A stretch of 64,000 nt of DNA from Melastoma dodecandrum (lineage: Eukaryota; Streptophyta; Magnoliopsida; Myrtales; Melastomataceae), in contig JARUPY010000190.1 of assembly GCA_029817715.1 (NCBI GenBank), positions 1,178,001 through 1,242,000 on the forward strand, in the 5' to 3' direction. Each line of letters opens with the position of its first letter. Position 1 is the first letter of the stretch. The position numbers and the translations under genes were made by a program. The notes beneath the pieces are model-generated. The model made no database searches, was not told where the DNA came from, and saw only the letters and a list, made by a program, of their open reading frames with translations. Of this stretch, positions 46,915-56,634 are shown piece after piece.

Positions 46915-47658
46915 TCAGGCATAGTATCGCTTTAGGAACTTTCCGTTGATCGGTCCGACTCGTACTCCATCTTGATCAACTATCTTGTAGGCGCCCCCGG
47001 TGTAAGCTTCTTGGATGACGTATGGGCCATCCCACTTTGATGTGAATTTGCTTCCGGTCTTATGCGTGACAATTATGGGTCTTCGCACCGCCAAAACGAG
47101 GTCACCTACTTGAAAGGAGCGAGGTCGTACTTTCCTGTTAAAAGACTTCGACATCCTTGCTTGGTAGCACTCGATTCGCTGTTGTGCTTCCAGACGCTTT
47201 TCATCCAGGGCTTCCAATTCCTGTAACCGTAGTCGTGCATTATCCTCTTGACAAAGTCCCTCTTGTATGGCTATTCGCAGCGACGGTATTTGTCGTTCAA
47301 GTGGAAGGACTACTTCAACACCGTAGACCAATGAGTATGGCGTCATTTGAGTCGCAGTTCTGTACGTCGTACGATACGCCCATAAAGCTTCTCCTACTCG
47401 TTCATGCCAATCTCTTCTAGCTTTATCAACCACCTTCTTTAGAAGATTACACAGCGTCTTATTGAATGCCTCTGCCAACCCGTTTGCGGCCGCATAATAC
47501 ATGGAAGAGTTATATTGTTTGAAACCAAATTGCTCGCAAAATTTATCCATGGCCTTATTAGAGAAATTTCGGCCATTGTCTGTAATGATATAGCGAGGCA
47601 CGCCATAACGAAAAATGATATTATTCTTAATGAAGGTGATCACGGTTTCCTTCTTCAC
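46915..47658 (-). CDS. Integrase core and C-terminus (pol, damaged element)
   Basis: The ORF is 247 codons and ends pol. It contains the second catalytic Asp in YIITDNGRNFSNKAMDKF and the catalytic Glu in AANGLAEAFNKTLCNLL, then EALWAYRTTYRTATQMTPYS and the chromatin-side tail RSFQVGDLVLAVRR and SKWDGPYVIQEAY. The first catalytic Asp (LDVVGPI) lies just upstream in the same frame (about 47740-47755), beyond the Met that opens this ORF. A single-base frameshift at about 47815 separates it from the zinc-finger part. Confidence 0.85.
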   Translation of the reverse strand: MKKETVITFIKNNIIFRYGVPRYIITDNGRNFSNKAMDKFCEQFGFKQYNSSMYYAAANGLAEAFNKTLCNLLKKVVDKARRDWHERVGEALWAYRTTYRTATQMTPYSLVYGVEVVLPLERQIPSLRIAIQEGLCQEDNARLRLQELEALDEKRLEAQQRIECYQARMSKSFNRKVRPRSFQVGDLVLAVRRPIIVTHKTGSKFTSKWDGPYVIQEAYTGGAYKIVDQDGVRVGPINGKFLKRYYA

Positions 47659-47792
47659 TTCCCAAAAGGATGCAGCTTCTGCCCATTTTGAGAAATAGTC
47701 CGTTGCTGCCAGGATATACGAATGGCCCCCTGACGATTTAGGAGTTATGGGCCCTACAACATCTAACCCCCAGGCTTCAAACGGCCAAGATG

Positions 47793-49253
47793 CTACAGTT
47801 GGATGAAGTGGCTCGGTGATTGATGAATGAAGTTAGCATGAAATTGGCAAGCTTGACATTTCTTTGCATATTCCATACAATCTTTTACCATTGTTGGCCA
47901 ATAATAACCCATCCTCTTCAGTTGAAAGTGAAGTTTAGGGCCTGATTGATGAGCTCCACAAACTCCAGAATGCGCTTCTTCTAGTGCTCTCATGGCTTCC
48001 TCCACTCCAAGGCATCGTAGGAACACTCCCTCAAAGGATCGTCGGTAGAGAGTATTCTTAAAATATATGAATCGAGGCGCTCTTCTCCTCACATCCACTT
48101 TTTGTCGCGGGTCATTAGGCAGCTTTCCGTGCTCGAGAAAGTCGATGAGTGGTTGTCTCCAATCTTGGTCATCTATGTTACAAACGGATATGAGATTTAT
48201 TTCGTTTGTTTCCTCCTTGTCGGGGACTGGTGGAGCCGCCCATGCTTGACATAATCTAATGCTGACCTCCCTATCTACCGAAGTAAGAGCAGAAGCAAGA
48301 CTCGCCAAGGCATCTGCCTGTGCATTTTCTTTTCTCGGTATATGACTTATTGTAATATCCGGAAACCACCCTGCGAGTTTAACTGCATAATCATGATAAG
48401 GCAAAAGCTCTGGCTTGCGAACCTCGTATGTGGATAGAAGTTGATTAATCACAAGCTTGGAGTCTCCATATACCCTCAAACTATGTACTTTGTTATCCAT
48501 GGCCATTTCTAGCCCAAGTATGAGAGCCTGATACTCAGCCATATTGTTTGAGCATAACTGGGTGAGGGTATATGCGTAAGGGATGATATCTCCATCGGAT
48601 GTGACGAAGACAACTCCAGCTCCCGCACCTCTTTGTGTAGCTGACCCATCAAAGAACATTTTCCATGGAGGGGGAACATCAACCATCATTACTTCCTCAT
48701 CGGGCAGTTCTTCCGATATTTTCCAATTGTCTGGTATAGGATGATCTGCCAAGAAGTCAGCTAAAGCTTGTCCCTTCACAGCCTTTTGAGGTACATATAG
48801 GATCTCAAACTCTTGAAGCATAAGTGCCCATTTCGCGAGACGGCCAAATAAAATCGGCCTTGACATTATATACTTGAGAGGATCTGCCCGTGATATGAGA
48901 CGAACAGAGTGTGCCTGCAAATAATGTCGCAACTTTTGTATAGCAAACATTAAAGCAAGACAGGTCTTCTCGATTGGAGAATAATTCAATTCCGCTCCAG
49001 TTAAAGTCCTGCTCAAATAATACAAAGCATTTTCTTTTCCATTATCATTCTCCTGGGCTAACAAGACCCCTAATGAAGCTTCTTGTGCCGCTATATAAAG
49101 TATGAGGGGTCTTCCTTGGATTGGAGCATTAAGGACTGGTGGTTTTGACAAATAAGCCTTTATGCTGTTGAATGCATTTTCACATGCTTCGTCCCACTCA
49201 AATGGAGTACCTTTCTTCATCAATCTATGAAAGGGATGGCATCGTCCGGCCAA
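47793..49253 (-). CDS. RNase H, second (archaeal-type) RNase H and integrase zinc finger (pol, damaged element)
   Basis: The ORF is 486 codons. The first RNase H (RPLILYIAAQEASLGVLLAQ) has lost catalytic acidic residues. The second, typical of Tat elements, keeps them: FFDGSATQRGAGAGVVF, NNMAEYQALILGLEMA, VYGDSKLVINQL and ENAQADALASLA. An integrase HHCC zinc finger follows (HSGVCGAHQSGPKLH, CMEYAKKCQAC). The ORF ends early through a frameshift after FHANFIHQ. It is preceded by a TAA stop at 49292-49290 that cuts it from RT. Confidence 0.88.
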   Translation of the reverse strand: MAGRCHPFHRLMKKGTPFEWDEACENAFNSIKAYLSKPPVLNAPIQGRPLILYIAAQEASLGVLLAQENDNGKENALYYLSRTLTGAELNYSPIEKTCLALMFAIQKLRHYLQAHSVRLISRADPLKYIMSRPILFGRLAKWALMLQEFEILYVPQKAVKGQALADFLADHPIPDNWKISEELPDEEVMMVDVPPPWKMFFDGSATQRGAGAGVVFVTSDGDIIPYAYTLTQLCSNNMAEYQALILGLEMAMDNKVHSLRVYGDSKLVINQLLSTYEVRKPELLPYHDYAVKLAGWFPDITISHIPRKENAQADALASLASALTSVDREVSIRLCQAWAAPPVPDKEETNEINLISVCNIDDQDWRQPLIDFLEHGKLPNDPRQKVDVRRRAPRFIYFKNTLYRRSFEGVFLRCLGVEEAMRALEEAHSGVCGAHQSGPKLHFQLKRMGYYWPTMVKDCMEYAKKCQACQFHANFIHQSPSHFIQL

Positions 49254-49289
49254 GTTTGATATAAACCTTCGAATGTATGCAAGCTTCCC

Positions 49290-50543
49290 TTAAAGGCTCT
49301 TCAACTCATGTATATTTCTTGGCCCTGGCATCTTCATAATCGCATCTATTTTCGATTGATCGATTTCAATGCCTCGATGTCGAACGATAAATCCAAGGAA
49401 CTTTCCTGAAGTGACCCCGAATGCACACTTCAACGGGTTCATTTTCAGTTGATATTTGCGCAATCTGTCAAATACTTTTCTAAGATCGTTAATATGATCG
49501 CGCCTTTTTCTGGATTTGACAACCAGATCATCTACGTAACACTCTACATTGCTGTGGAGAATATCGTCAAAGATTCGTTGCATGGCCCGTTGATAAGTTG
49601 CTCCCGCATTCTTCAACCCAAAAGGCATCACCTTATAACAATATATTCCTTTTGGAGTACGAAAAGCTGTCATTTCCTCATCTTTCGGATCCATTCGGAT
49701 TTGATTATATCCCGACGATCCATCCATAAAACTGAGGGCTTCATAGCCTGTGGTCGCGTCAACCATTATCTCAGTAATTGGAAGAGGAAAATCGTCCTTG
49801 GGACATGCATTATTAAGATCACGAAAATCAACGCAAACTCGGAGTTGACCATTCTTTTTTCTAACAGGTACAATATTTGCAATCCATGTTGGATATTTCA
49901 CCTCCCGAATAAATCCAGCTTCGATAAGCTTATTGACTTCGGCCTCTATCAATGGGATTAGCTCTGGGCGAAAACGTCGTTGAGCTTGCTTTATGGGTCG
50001 AACTCCATGCTTAACAGCTAACTTATGGACTGCTATCTTTGGATCAAGGCCGGGCATTTCCTTATAGGTCCATGCAAAGACATCTTTGTATTCTTTCAAC
50101 AGTTGGACATACAACTCTTCTTCATCAGGGGTTAAACTCGCGCTAAGGAATGTAGGGCGATGATCCCCTTCCTCCCCAAGATCGACTTCTTTCAATTCGT
50201 CAACGGTAGACCTTTTTCGGTCCTCGAATACTTCTGGAGCCTCTTCCGCATCATCCTCTTTAGGAGAAGTGTTTTCATCATCTTCAGTAATTGTGACGTG
50301 GTGGGAAGAGACAACATCATTTCCATTATCACCATGAGACGATTCCCCTTTGCTGTTGGTAGATACCCATGTTTTCGTCTTCATTTTCAGTATTTCGCCG
50401 GTAGTTACTTCAACAACCGTTCGACGCTTCATTCGAGATGGAACTTTACTACGAAAATCCTTTGTATCTTCTATGATAATTGGGGTATCGTCTTTTTTAT
50501 CAACTCTCTTCCACACCATTCGACTTCTTGGACCTTTGCCCAA
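49290..50543 (-). CDS. Reverse transcriptase (pol, damaged element)
   Basis: The ORF is 417 codons. RT motifs in order are LIEAGFIREVKYPTWIANIV, VCVDFRDLNNACPKDDFPLP, ALSFMDGSSGYNQIRM, YCYKVMPFGLKNAGATYQRA, the active site YVDDLVVKS and FLGFIVRHRGIEID. The catalytic Asp pair is intact. The frame ends with HELKSL and TAA where the family continues into the connection domain. The upstream part (about 150 codons) is an acidic linker from protease. Confidence 0.9.
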   Translation of the reverse strand: MGKGPRSRMVWKRVDKKDDTPIIIEDTKDFRSKVPSRMKRRTVVEVTTGEILKMKTKTWVSTNSKGESSHGDNGNDVVSSHHVTITEDDENTSPKEDDAEEAPEVFEDRKRSTVDELKEVDLGEEGDHRPTFLSASLTPDEEELYVQLLKEYKDVFAWTYKEMPGLDPKIAVHKLAVKHGVRPIKQAQRRFRPELIPLIEAEVNKLIEAGFIREVKYPTWIANIVPVRKKNGQLRVCVDFRDLNNACPKDDFPLPITEIMVDATTGYEALSFMDGSSGYNQIRMDPKDEEMTAFRTPKGIYCYKVMPFGLKNAGATYQRAMQRIFDDILHSNVECYVDDLVVKSRKRRDHINDLRKVFDRLRKYQLKMNPLKCAFGVTSGKFLGFIVRHRGIEIDQSKIDAIMKMPGPRNIHELKSL

Positions 50544-50545
50544 TC

Positions 50546-51886
50546 TTAATCGTGCCGACCTTCGAGCATCAATCTCTTCTTTCTGAGTGCCAAGTCTATC
50601 AAATACTGACCTTCGCTTAGACGGGACTCCAAGTCGATCAAATACTGAAGTTCTAGTTGATTCGGCCGTACTTTCATCATCAGCTTCAATGTATTGAATC
50701 GAAGCATTCTTTGCCGGAGGTTAACAGGCTCAGGAGTGACATATCCAAGACCAAATTTCGATTTCTGATTATCACTTCTTGGATTAGTTTCTTTTGAGGC
50801 ATCCCCAAGTGTCTTCAAGTCCTCAGTGTAGCCGGCCGCAGAGATTAGCCTGAATGCATTTGGATCAAATCCGTTGGTACGCCTGTTAGGCAATGAATCT
50901 GGATAGATAATTGCCCCCTGTTTAGGCCGGACAAAACCTTTTAAAGGCGTACTCGTTTGAGCAATTTTCGTCATTTTCGTCACCGGCCAATTGAGTTCCT
51001 TTGGCACCATTATGTCTTCAGCATGGCTACTCACGAAAGGTGGTTCCCCGGCTTTTCGAAGGGCTCTTGGTATATAGCGCAAGATCGGCACACTCTGTCT
51101 AGACTTGTCATCCGCCCTTTCATCTTTAACTGTCGAATTAACTGAAGACACCTCTTGTTGAATAGAAGAAATTTCTACATCCGACTTTTTCGTGATATCC
51201 CTCACAATCGGTGCAAGCTTCGAGACCTTCTCTTCAGCATCGGCATCCTTATTAAAGTAAAACTTGGCATCGGCGAAGTATGACTCCGCTTCTGTAAAGG
51301 GTTTTGCGTCTGCCCATACTGTGTGGGCTACCCCATCCTTCACAAATTTAAAGCACTGATGAAGCGTGGATGCAACGACTCCATATTCATGCAGCCATGG
51401 TCGTCCCAACAACATATTATAGGTGGTGTTGGAATCGATGACGTAGAATGTTGCTCCAGCTTCCATATCTCCTATAGTGAGGGTGAGACAGATCTTCCCA
51501 ACGGCTCGTTCTCCCCCCTGGTTGAATCCTTGGATTATTAGCCGGCTACTTGATAAATCGTCAACCCCTAGCCCAATCTCTTTCAGGGATTTTAGTGACA
51601 AGATATTGACTGCTGAACCTGGGTCAACCAGTATGCGATTGACCTTCGTACCATAAGCATATCCTGATACAAATAGCGGCCGATTGTGAGATTTGTGACC
51701 TATAAGAAGGTCTTCATCGGAAAATGTGATTGTTGTGCTGTCTTCTCGTAATTTCACAACATTCACCACTGCGGGATCTTCCGGTGTGTCAACCTTTGCG
51801 GCTGTTACTTCTTTGTCTGCATCAATGTGGTGACAACTCCTAGACAGATTTGCAAGTTTCGAAAACGTTCCGGAAAGAAATCCCAT
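50546..51886 (-). CDS. Aspartic protease region (pol, damaged element)
   Basis: The ORF is 446 codons. The retropepsin core is visible: RPLFVSGYAYGTKVNRILVD, PGSAVNILSLKSLKEIGLG and TYNMLLGRPWLHEYGVVAST. The catalytic triplet is D-P-G rather than D-T/S-G. A shift near 50720 takes the true frame into another phase (a repeated SVFDRLG motif can be read there), so the last about 50 codons of this ORF are not the ancestral sequence. Confidence 0.8.
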   Translation of the reverse strand: MGFLSGTFSKLANLSRSCHHIDADKEVTAAKVDTPEDPAVVNVVKLREDSTTITFSDEDLLIGHKSHNRPLFVSGYAYGTKVNRILVDPGSAVNILSLKSLKEIGLGVDDLSSSRLIIQGFNQGGERAVGKICLTLTIGDMEAGATFYVIDSNTTYNMLLGRPWLHEYGVVASTLHQCFKFVKDGVAHTVWADAKPFTEAESYFADAKFYFNKDADAEEKVSKLAPIVRDITKKSDVEISSIQQEVSSVNSTVKDERADDKSRQSVPILRYIPRALRKAGEPPFVSSHAEDIMVPKELNWPVTKMTKIAQTSTPLKGFVRPKQGAIIYPDSLPNRRTNGFDPNAFRLISAAGYTEDLKTLGDASKETNPRSDNQKSKFGLGYVTPEPVNLRQRMLRFNTLKLMMKVRPNQLELQYLIDLESRLSEGQYLIDLALRKKRLMLEGRHD

Positions 51887-52281
51887 AACGTAGCCGTGGT
51901 TGGTTTCTTCAAGGACTGGTCATCAAGGGAATTTTCCACTTTCACCGTTTTTCGAGAATACATTTTTATTGGTGACCTCATCGTGATCTTTGCTCGCATA
52001 GGAGGCGTTTGCCTAACAGGCTTAGAAGACTTCTTCCGACTCCTTTTGTGGGTCACCAAAGTCCAGCCTTCTTCAGTAGATGCTTCCTCAGAGCTAACCA
52101 CACAACTTGACACCTTTGTCATATATTGATGCATTATCCCCGGGCTTCGTAGGCCAATTACCTCAGCTAGATCGATAGTCCCGAATGTGATATTTGGAGT
52201 ATCATTGTTTGCGACACTGATCATATTTGAAGGTGCAATATAGGCTCCTAAATCGATCTTGTTATCGCGTACCAGCTCCAT
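51805..52281 (-). CDS. Linker between gag and protease of the damaged element
   Basis: The ORF is 158 codons and overlaps the protease ORF in another frame. It has no catalytic motif. Just upstream in the same frame is a zinc-knuckle-like stretch (KYHRVLGHPIEKC) where a TGA at 52344-52342 replaces the expected first Cys codon. A frameshift between 51805 and 51886 joins it to protease. Confidence 0.65.
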   Translation of the reverse strand: MELVRDNKIDLGAYIAPSNMISVANNDTPNITFGTIDLAEVIGLRSPGIMHQYMTKVSSCVVSSEEASTEEGWTLVTHKRSRKKSSKPVRQTPPMRAKITMRSPIKMYSRKTVKVENSLDDQSLKKPTTATLWDFFPERFRNLQICLGVVTTLMQTKK

Positions 52282-52403
52282 GACCTTCTCCTTAAAGACG
52301 AAACATTTCTCGATTGGATGGCCTAAGACACGATGGTACTTTCAGAAGTTGGGATTGTCAGCTAGATTTCCTTGGTTCGGTCGCTTTGATGGCGGAAGTT
52401 CGA

Positions 52404-54155
52404 TCATTTTAGAAGACAATAGATAATCAAATATTTCCGCAACATCCTCATTGGGAAAAGGGTATTTCTTGTTTTGCCTTTCCTCAAGAGTTGGGCGTTG
52501 TCTCTCCATCCGGGGTGCTTCTGCAGGTGATTGTCCATTCGGCGGGACTTTCCTTTTACAACTGGCACTTTGACAGGAACTGCATTTGTAGTCATTACCT
52601 GCTTCTTGGCGTCCTTGAAAGCAGGCTTGCCCTCAGTTCTGTTCCCTGGTCTTCCTGTCCCTCTAGGTGGCTCGGGTATCGGGATGTTACTTATGTTAGT
52701 CCCGACAAAGCTCAACTCCATGTCATGAGCTTTTGTCGCCAACTCCTCGAACGATCGTGGTTTTAGCCCCTGTAGAATATATCGAATCCTCCAGAGCATG
52801 CCTTGAATGCACATGTCGATAGACGTTTCCTCTGATAGACGATCCCTACAGTTCAGGCTTAGATTCCTCCATCGTTGGATATAGTCGACGACGGGCTCTT
52901 CTTCCCATTGGCGAGTATTAGTTAGCTCGATCATGCTCACCACGCGTCGCGTGCTGTAGAAGCGATTCAAAAATGCCCTTTCCAATTGTTCCCAACTGTC
53001 AATGGTGCCTGGCTTGAGGTCAATGTACCAATCAAAAGCGTTTCCCTTCAGAGAGCGAACAAAATGCTTAACCATCCAATCTCCATCTGTGCCTGCATTG
53101 TTGCAAGTTTCAACGAAGTGGGCCACATGTTGACGTGGATTACCCTTTCCATCGAACTGTTGGAAGTATGGAGGCTGATATCCCACGGGCATTTTGAGGC
53201 CTTCAATTCTCCGACTGTAAGGCTTATAATATGCCGAAGATGATGATGATTTGCCCTCAAGCTCACTCTTCACTGTCTCTTTTATTAATTCCAGCATCGC
53301 TTTTGCTGGAATAAGATCTTCAGCACTGGACATGTGTTTTACCGAATCATTGACATTCATGACCCCCTTTCCCTTATCAACTTGGGTGCGCGAACTCTCC
53401 TCCATAGACGTTTTGTCAGCTTCTTTACTCTCCAGCTTTTTGACAATGTAGTCCATTTGCTGCTCCCTTTCTTTCATAAAAAGCATCATAGCATCTACAG
53501 TCTTTGTGAGAGCTGAAACCTGATCTTCAAGTGAAGGAGTATCCGCCATCATCACTGGCATGACTTCGAAGCCTTTAGTTGAATCTGCTTCTGGGGAGGA
53601 ATCCGATGGAGAGTCACTTGACGAGATATCTTTAAAATTTATCTGCGGCATAGGAGACATCAGAACCTTGTCGAAGGAATTGTCACCAGCAGTTGGTTGA
53701 GATGACTTAGGGGAAATTGCTCTAAGCATTTCTTCAATTTCTTCGGTTTGTTTACGAGTTTTGGCCACAGATTGGGCATATGTCCACTTTGGAGAGCCTC
53801 CTTCTTTGAGAACATCCTTGTAAGATGGGGAAGCCTTAGGGGAGATATACTTGAGCATTTCTTCTATCTCTTCAGCCTGTTTGCGCGTCATGGCGACAGA
53901 CTGCGCATAAGTCCATTTTGGAGAGTCTCGATCATTAAGAATATTCTTTTCAGTGACATCCTTGGAAGATGCGGATGCCTTGGGGGAGACGGACTTGAGC
54001 AATTCCTCAGTCTCCTTATATAGTTCAGCAATGGTCCTAGCCTTGACCAACCTCGGAAACTCAGCAGATGGAGAGCCCCCGGATGAGAGCGAAGGAAAAG
54101 CAGCGAGTCGATTGTATGCGATCGCATTCTTGACGTTAATCATCTTGGGTGCCAT
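52404..54155 (-). CDS. Gag of the damaged element
   Basis: The ORF is 583 codons starting MAPKMINVKNAIAYNRLAAF, 64 nt from the 5' LTR. N-terminal imperfect repeats contain SPKWTYAQSVA twice (about codons 80 and 125). The retrotransposon gag core is clear: PYFQQFDGKGNPRQHVAHF, VKHFVRSLKGNAFDWYIDL, WEQLERAFLNRFYSTRR and EEPVVDYIQRWRNLSLNC. Near 52550 a one-base shift moves the real sequence into another frame, so the last about 45 codons are out of phase. Confidence 0.88.
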   Translation of the reverse strand: MAPKMINVKNAIAYNRLAAFPSLSSGGSPSAEFPRLVKARTIAELYKETEELLKSVSPKASASSKDVTEKNILNDRDSPKWTYAQSVAMTRKQAEEIEEMLKYISPKASPSYKDVLKEGGSPKWTYAQSVAKTRKQTEEIEEMLRAISPKSSQPTAGDNSFDKVLMSPMPQINFKDISSSDSPSDSSPEADSTKGFEVMPVMMADTPSLEDQVSALTKTVDAMMLFMKEREQQMDYIVKKLESKEADKTSMEESSRTQVDKGKGVMNVNDSVKHMSSAEDLIPAKAMLELIKETVKSELEGKSSSSSAYYKPYSRRIEGLKMPVGYQPPYFQQFDGKGNPRQHVAHFVETCNNAGTDGDWMVKHFVRSLKGNAFDWYIDLKPGTIDSWEQLERAFLNRFYSTRRVVSMIELTNTRQWEEEPVVDYIQRWRNLSLNCRDRLSEETSIDMCIQGMLWRIRYILQGLKPRSFEELATKAHDMELSFVGTNISNIPIPEPPRGTGRPGNRTEGKPAFKDAKKQVMTTNAVPVKVPVVKGKSRRMDNHLQKHPGWRDNAQLLRKGKTRNTLFPMRMLRKYLIIYCLLK

Positions 54156-54192
54156 GTGAATTCCTCAAAGTAAAGAGATGAGAGGTAGAGAT

Positions 54193-54211
54193 GGTCCCAC
54201 TGGGCGTGCCA
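54193..54211 (-). other. Primer-binding site of the retrotransposon
   Basis: Six bases inside the 5' LTR, the minus strand reads TGGCACGCCCAGTGGGACC. It starts TGG, as needed to pair with the CCA end of a tRNA. The donor tRNA cannot be named with confidence; it is clearly not the common initiator-Met site. Confidence 0.7.
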
Positions 54212-54217
54212 GAAATT

Positions 54218-55579
54218 TGTAGACGTAAAAAAAATCTCACGGTCTATATATAAACCGAAAGCAACGTACAAATTGTCGTATGAAAAATATAGCGGGTTCA
54301 ATCTCTAGTCACGGACAAAGCACGTGAGTCCTCTGATTCTATACTCGTAAGATATCCGAAATATGGATGGGCTGAAGCTCTGGCAAATATCTGCTGGAGC
54401 TTTAGGGAGATATATTGATGAAGATGCTGGAGCTGCAGGGCTTGATCTTCAGAAATGGCGAAGATCACCAAGGCTGTAGAAGCTTGATCTGGAGAGTCTT
54501 CTGAGGATGGGCGAAGAGCACCAGGGCTGTTGTAGAAGCTTGATCTGGAGAGTCTTCTGAGGATGGGCGAAGAACACCAGGGCTATTGTAGAAGCTTGAT
54601 CTGGAGAGTCTTCTGAGGATGGGCGAAGAACACCAGGGCTGTTGTAGAAGCTTGATCTGGAGAGTCTTCTGAGGATGGGCGAAGAACACCAGGGCTATTG
54701 AAGCTTGGTCTTGATCTTGAATGCTTGAACTTGATCTTCAGGCTTGATCTCGATCTTCAGACTTGATCTCGATCTTCAGCCTTGATCTCGATCTTCAGAC
54801 TTGATCTTGAACCTTGATCTTGTAGCCTTCGGAGATAAACCCGCAAGAGGGGCCTTCGGAGATATACCCGCTAGAGGGGCCTTCGGAGATAAACCCGCAA
54901 GAGGGGCCTTCGGAGATAAACCCGCTAGAGGGGCCTTCGGAGATATACCCCTAGAAGGGCCTTCGGAGATAAACCCGCTAGAGGGGCCTTCGGAGATATA
55001 CCCCTAGAAGGGCCTTCGGAGATAAACCCGCAAGAGGGGCCTTCGGAGATATACCCCTAGAAGGGCCTTCGCCGCCGCACCACCCGCAGAGGGGCCTTCG
55101 CCGCACCACCCACTGATGGGTCTTCAAAAATAACTAGAATCTCTTTATAACCCAATGGGGCTTAAGAGAATAAGAGAGAAACGAGAATTTTTTGTGTGTC
55201 TTCATGAGGGAGGTGAGACTCCCTTTATATAGGAGTTGAAGGACCCTTGGGTGCCCTCTCTTTCCGATGTGGGACAAAGAGTCATGGGCTTAAAGGCCAT
55301 ATTGGGCCGACATTTGGATTGGGCCGAAGTTTGAATGGGCCGATATATGGGCTAAGTCCAGGTCATTTTATAATTGGGTTAGGCTTAATTGGGCTAGCAT
55401 ATGGGCTGAGCCATAATTTTAAAACCCAATAATAAATGGGTTGGGCTTGAGCTTTTTTATAATCTCAGGCCCATGTATTATATTTACCCAAAGATATAAT
55501 TGCCTATAATATAAAGGCAATCAAACATATTCAGCCTATATAATATATGGTTTGGGCCGATAAAATTTCAATGTCTACA
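54218..55579 (-). repeat. 5' LTR of the Tat element (1362 bp)
   Basis: It is near-identical to the 3' LTR but about 114 bp longer, because the 56-bp repeat (from 54488) is present four times instead of twice. A minus-strand TATATAAAG at 55223-55231 with CCCACATCGGAAAGAG upstream marks the U3 promoter. The 56-bp and 27-bp repeat arrays therefore lie in the transcribed R/U5 side. Confidence 0.95.
55223..55231 (-). promoter_or_regulatory. TATA box in U3 of the 5' LTR
   Basis: TATATAAAG on the minus strand lies about 350 bp from the outer LTR edge. It is preceded by a TTTGTCCCACATCGG element common in plant promoters. It should start the genomic RNA of the element. The matching box in the 3' LTR (45145-45153) points toward peptide gene 4. 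Confidence 0.65.
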
Positions 55580-56186
55580 CTTTAAAAATTAAATATATAA
55601 TATGTCAGGTACGTGAGTTTGTAAGCCATTTAGTAATAAAATTATTCAATTGTTATTATTATTATTATTATTAACTATTGATTTCGAAAATTATTACGAC
55701 TTTATATTCTCATTCAAAACGTTCTTACTTTTGCAAAAAGAAAAGGATAAGGAAAATAGGGCAATTTAATCCCAATACCTTTGATTTTTCACGTTTTTTA
55801 TACATAAAAGGTAATTTTAGGAAAATTTTCGCACCAAAATTGGACCATCTTTTTTTTGCTTTGTGAAAAATTGGCTCCTTGCCATAAAATTATTAGAATA
55901 TAAGGTTAAAAAAGCACAATTGATTTTCGAAAATTCTCATATTTAGATTCCTCTAAAAATGTACATTATAATATTTTAAAATAAATTATTTAAACTCTTC
56001 AAATCTACAGGACAGGCAAAAGGTGAAGATATAGTAGATATAATTAATATAATAATAATAATGATTAGGATGACTAATCTCATTTCCTTCAGCCCCATTA
56101 TAAATTGCAGTGGCTGCCACACATATTCCCCACCCATTCATTTCACTATCAACACCAGCGATAAGAAACGATAAGAGCTTATTCTC

Positions 56187-56634
56187 ATGGCTTCTTCCAA
56201 GGGACATGTCCTGGCAACGCTTCTCACGATCCTGATGTTGCTCGTGGCACAGTCGCCGAGATCGGCAGAGGCCCTCGACCCCTGCAAGCTCGGGTGCTTC
56301 CTTGGATGCATCGGCCGTAACCCATACTTAATTCCTATCTGCGTGGCCAGTTGCTTCCTTTCGAGTTGTAAAGTGGTTCCTCCGGCTTCTGACAGCCCTC
56401 TGATGAATTGCAAAACCGGTTGCATGATCTCGAGGTGTTCGCGCCAGTATCAGGGTAACTGCCGGTGACCCTTTTCCCGACGGAACATGGCTTTTACCAT
56501 GTGTATAATTTATTATTTTACTTTTTAACTAACGCATAATCTTCGTGACAGGTGCCGAGGACGAGAATACCAAGCGATGCGTTATATCTTGCTCGGACCG
56601 TTGTGATGCAGAATACATGGAGAGTCGCTTCTGA
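56187..56634 (+). CDS. Secreted cysteine-rich thionin-like peptide precursor, array gene 5 (A type)
   Basis: Exons 56187-56454 and 56552-56634 join in phase to 116 residues; the intron is 97 nt. It is A type: the same first-exon protein as genes 3 and 7 except Ile for Met in the third triplet (CKTGCMISRC), which it shares with gene 2. Exon 2 carries KRC where gene 3 has KQC, also as in gene 2. So it is a mosaic of gene 2-like 3' and gene 3-like 5' sequence. A TATAAAT box lies at 56099-56105. The retrotransposon ends about 600 bp before the ATG. Confidence 0.8.

Larger units (their letters stand above)
44254..55579 (-). mobile_element. LTR retrotransposon, Ty3/gypsy, Tat lineage (dual RNase H), inserted in the array
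   Basis: The element is 11326 bp, runs TG...CA, and is flanked by the perfect duplication CTTTA (44249-44253 and 55580-55584). It is on the minus strand: 5' LTR 54218-55579, PBS 54193-54211, gag, protease, RT, RNase H, second RNase H, integrase, a region with an opposite-strand ORF, PPT, 3' LTR 44254-45501. The second RNase H after a degenerate first one marks the Tat/Ogre/Retand group. Gag-pol is broken by at least four frameshifts and two in-frame stops, so this copy is non-autonomous. Removing it restores a normal 2.33-kb spacing of the peptide genes. Confidence 0.95.
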
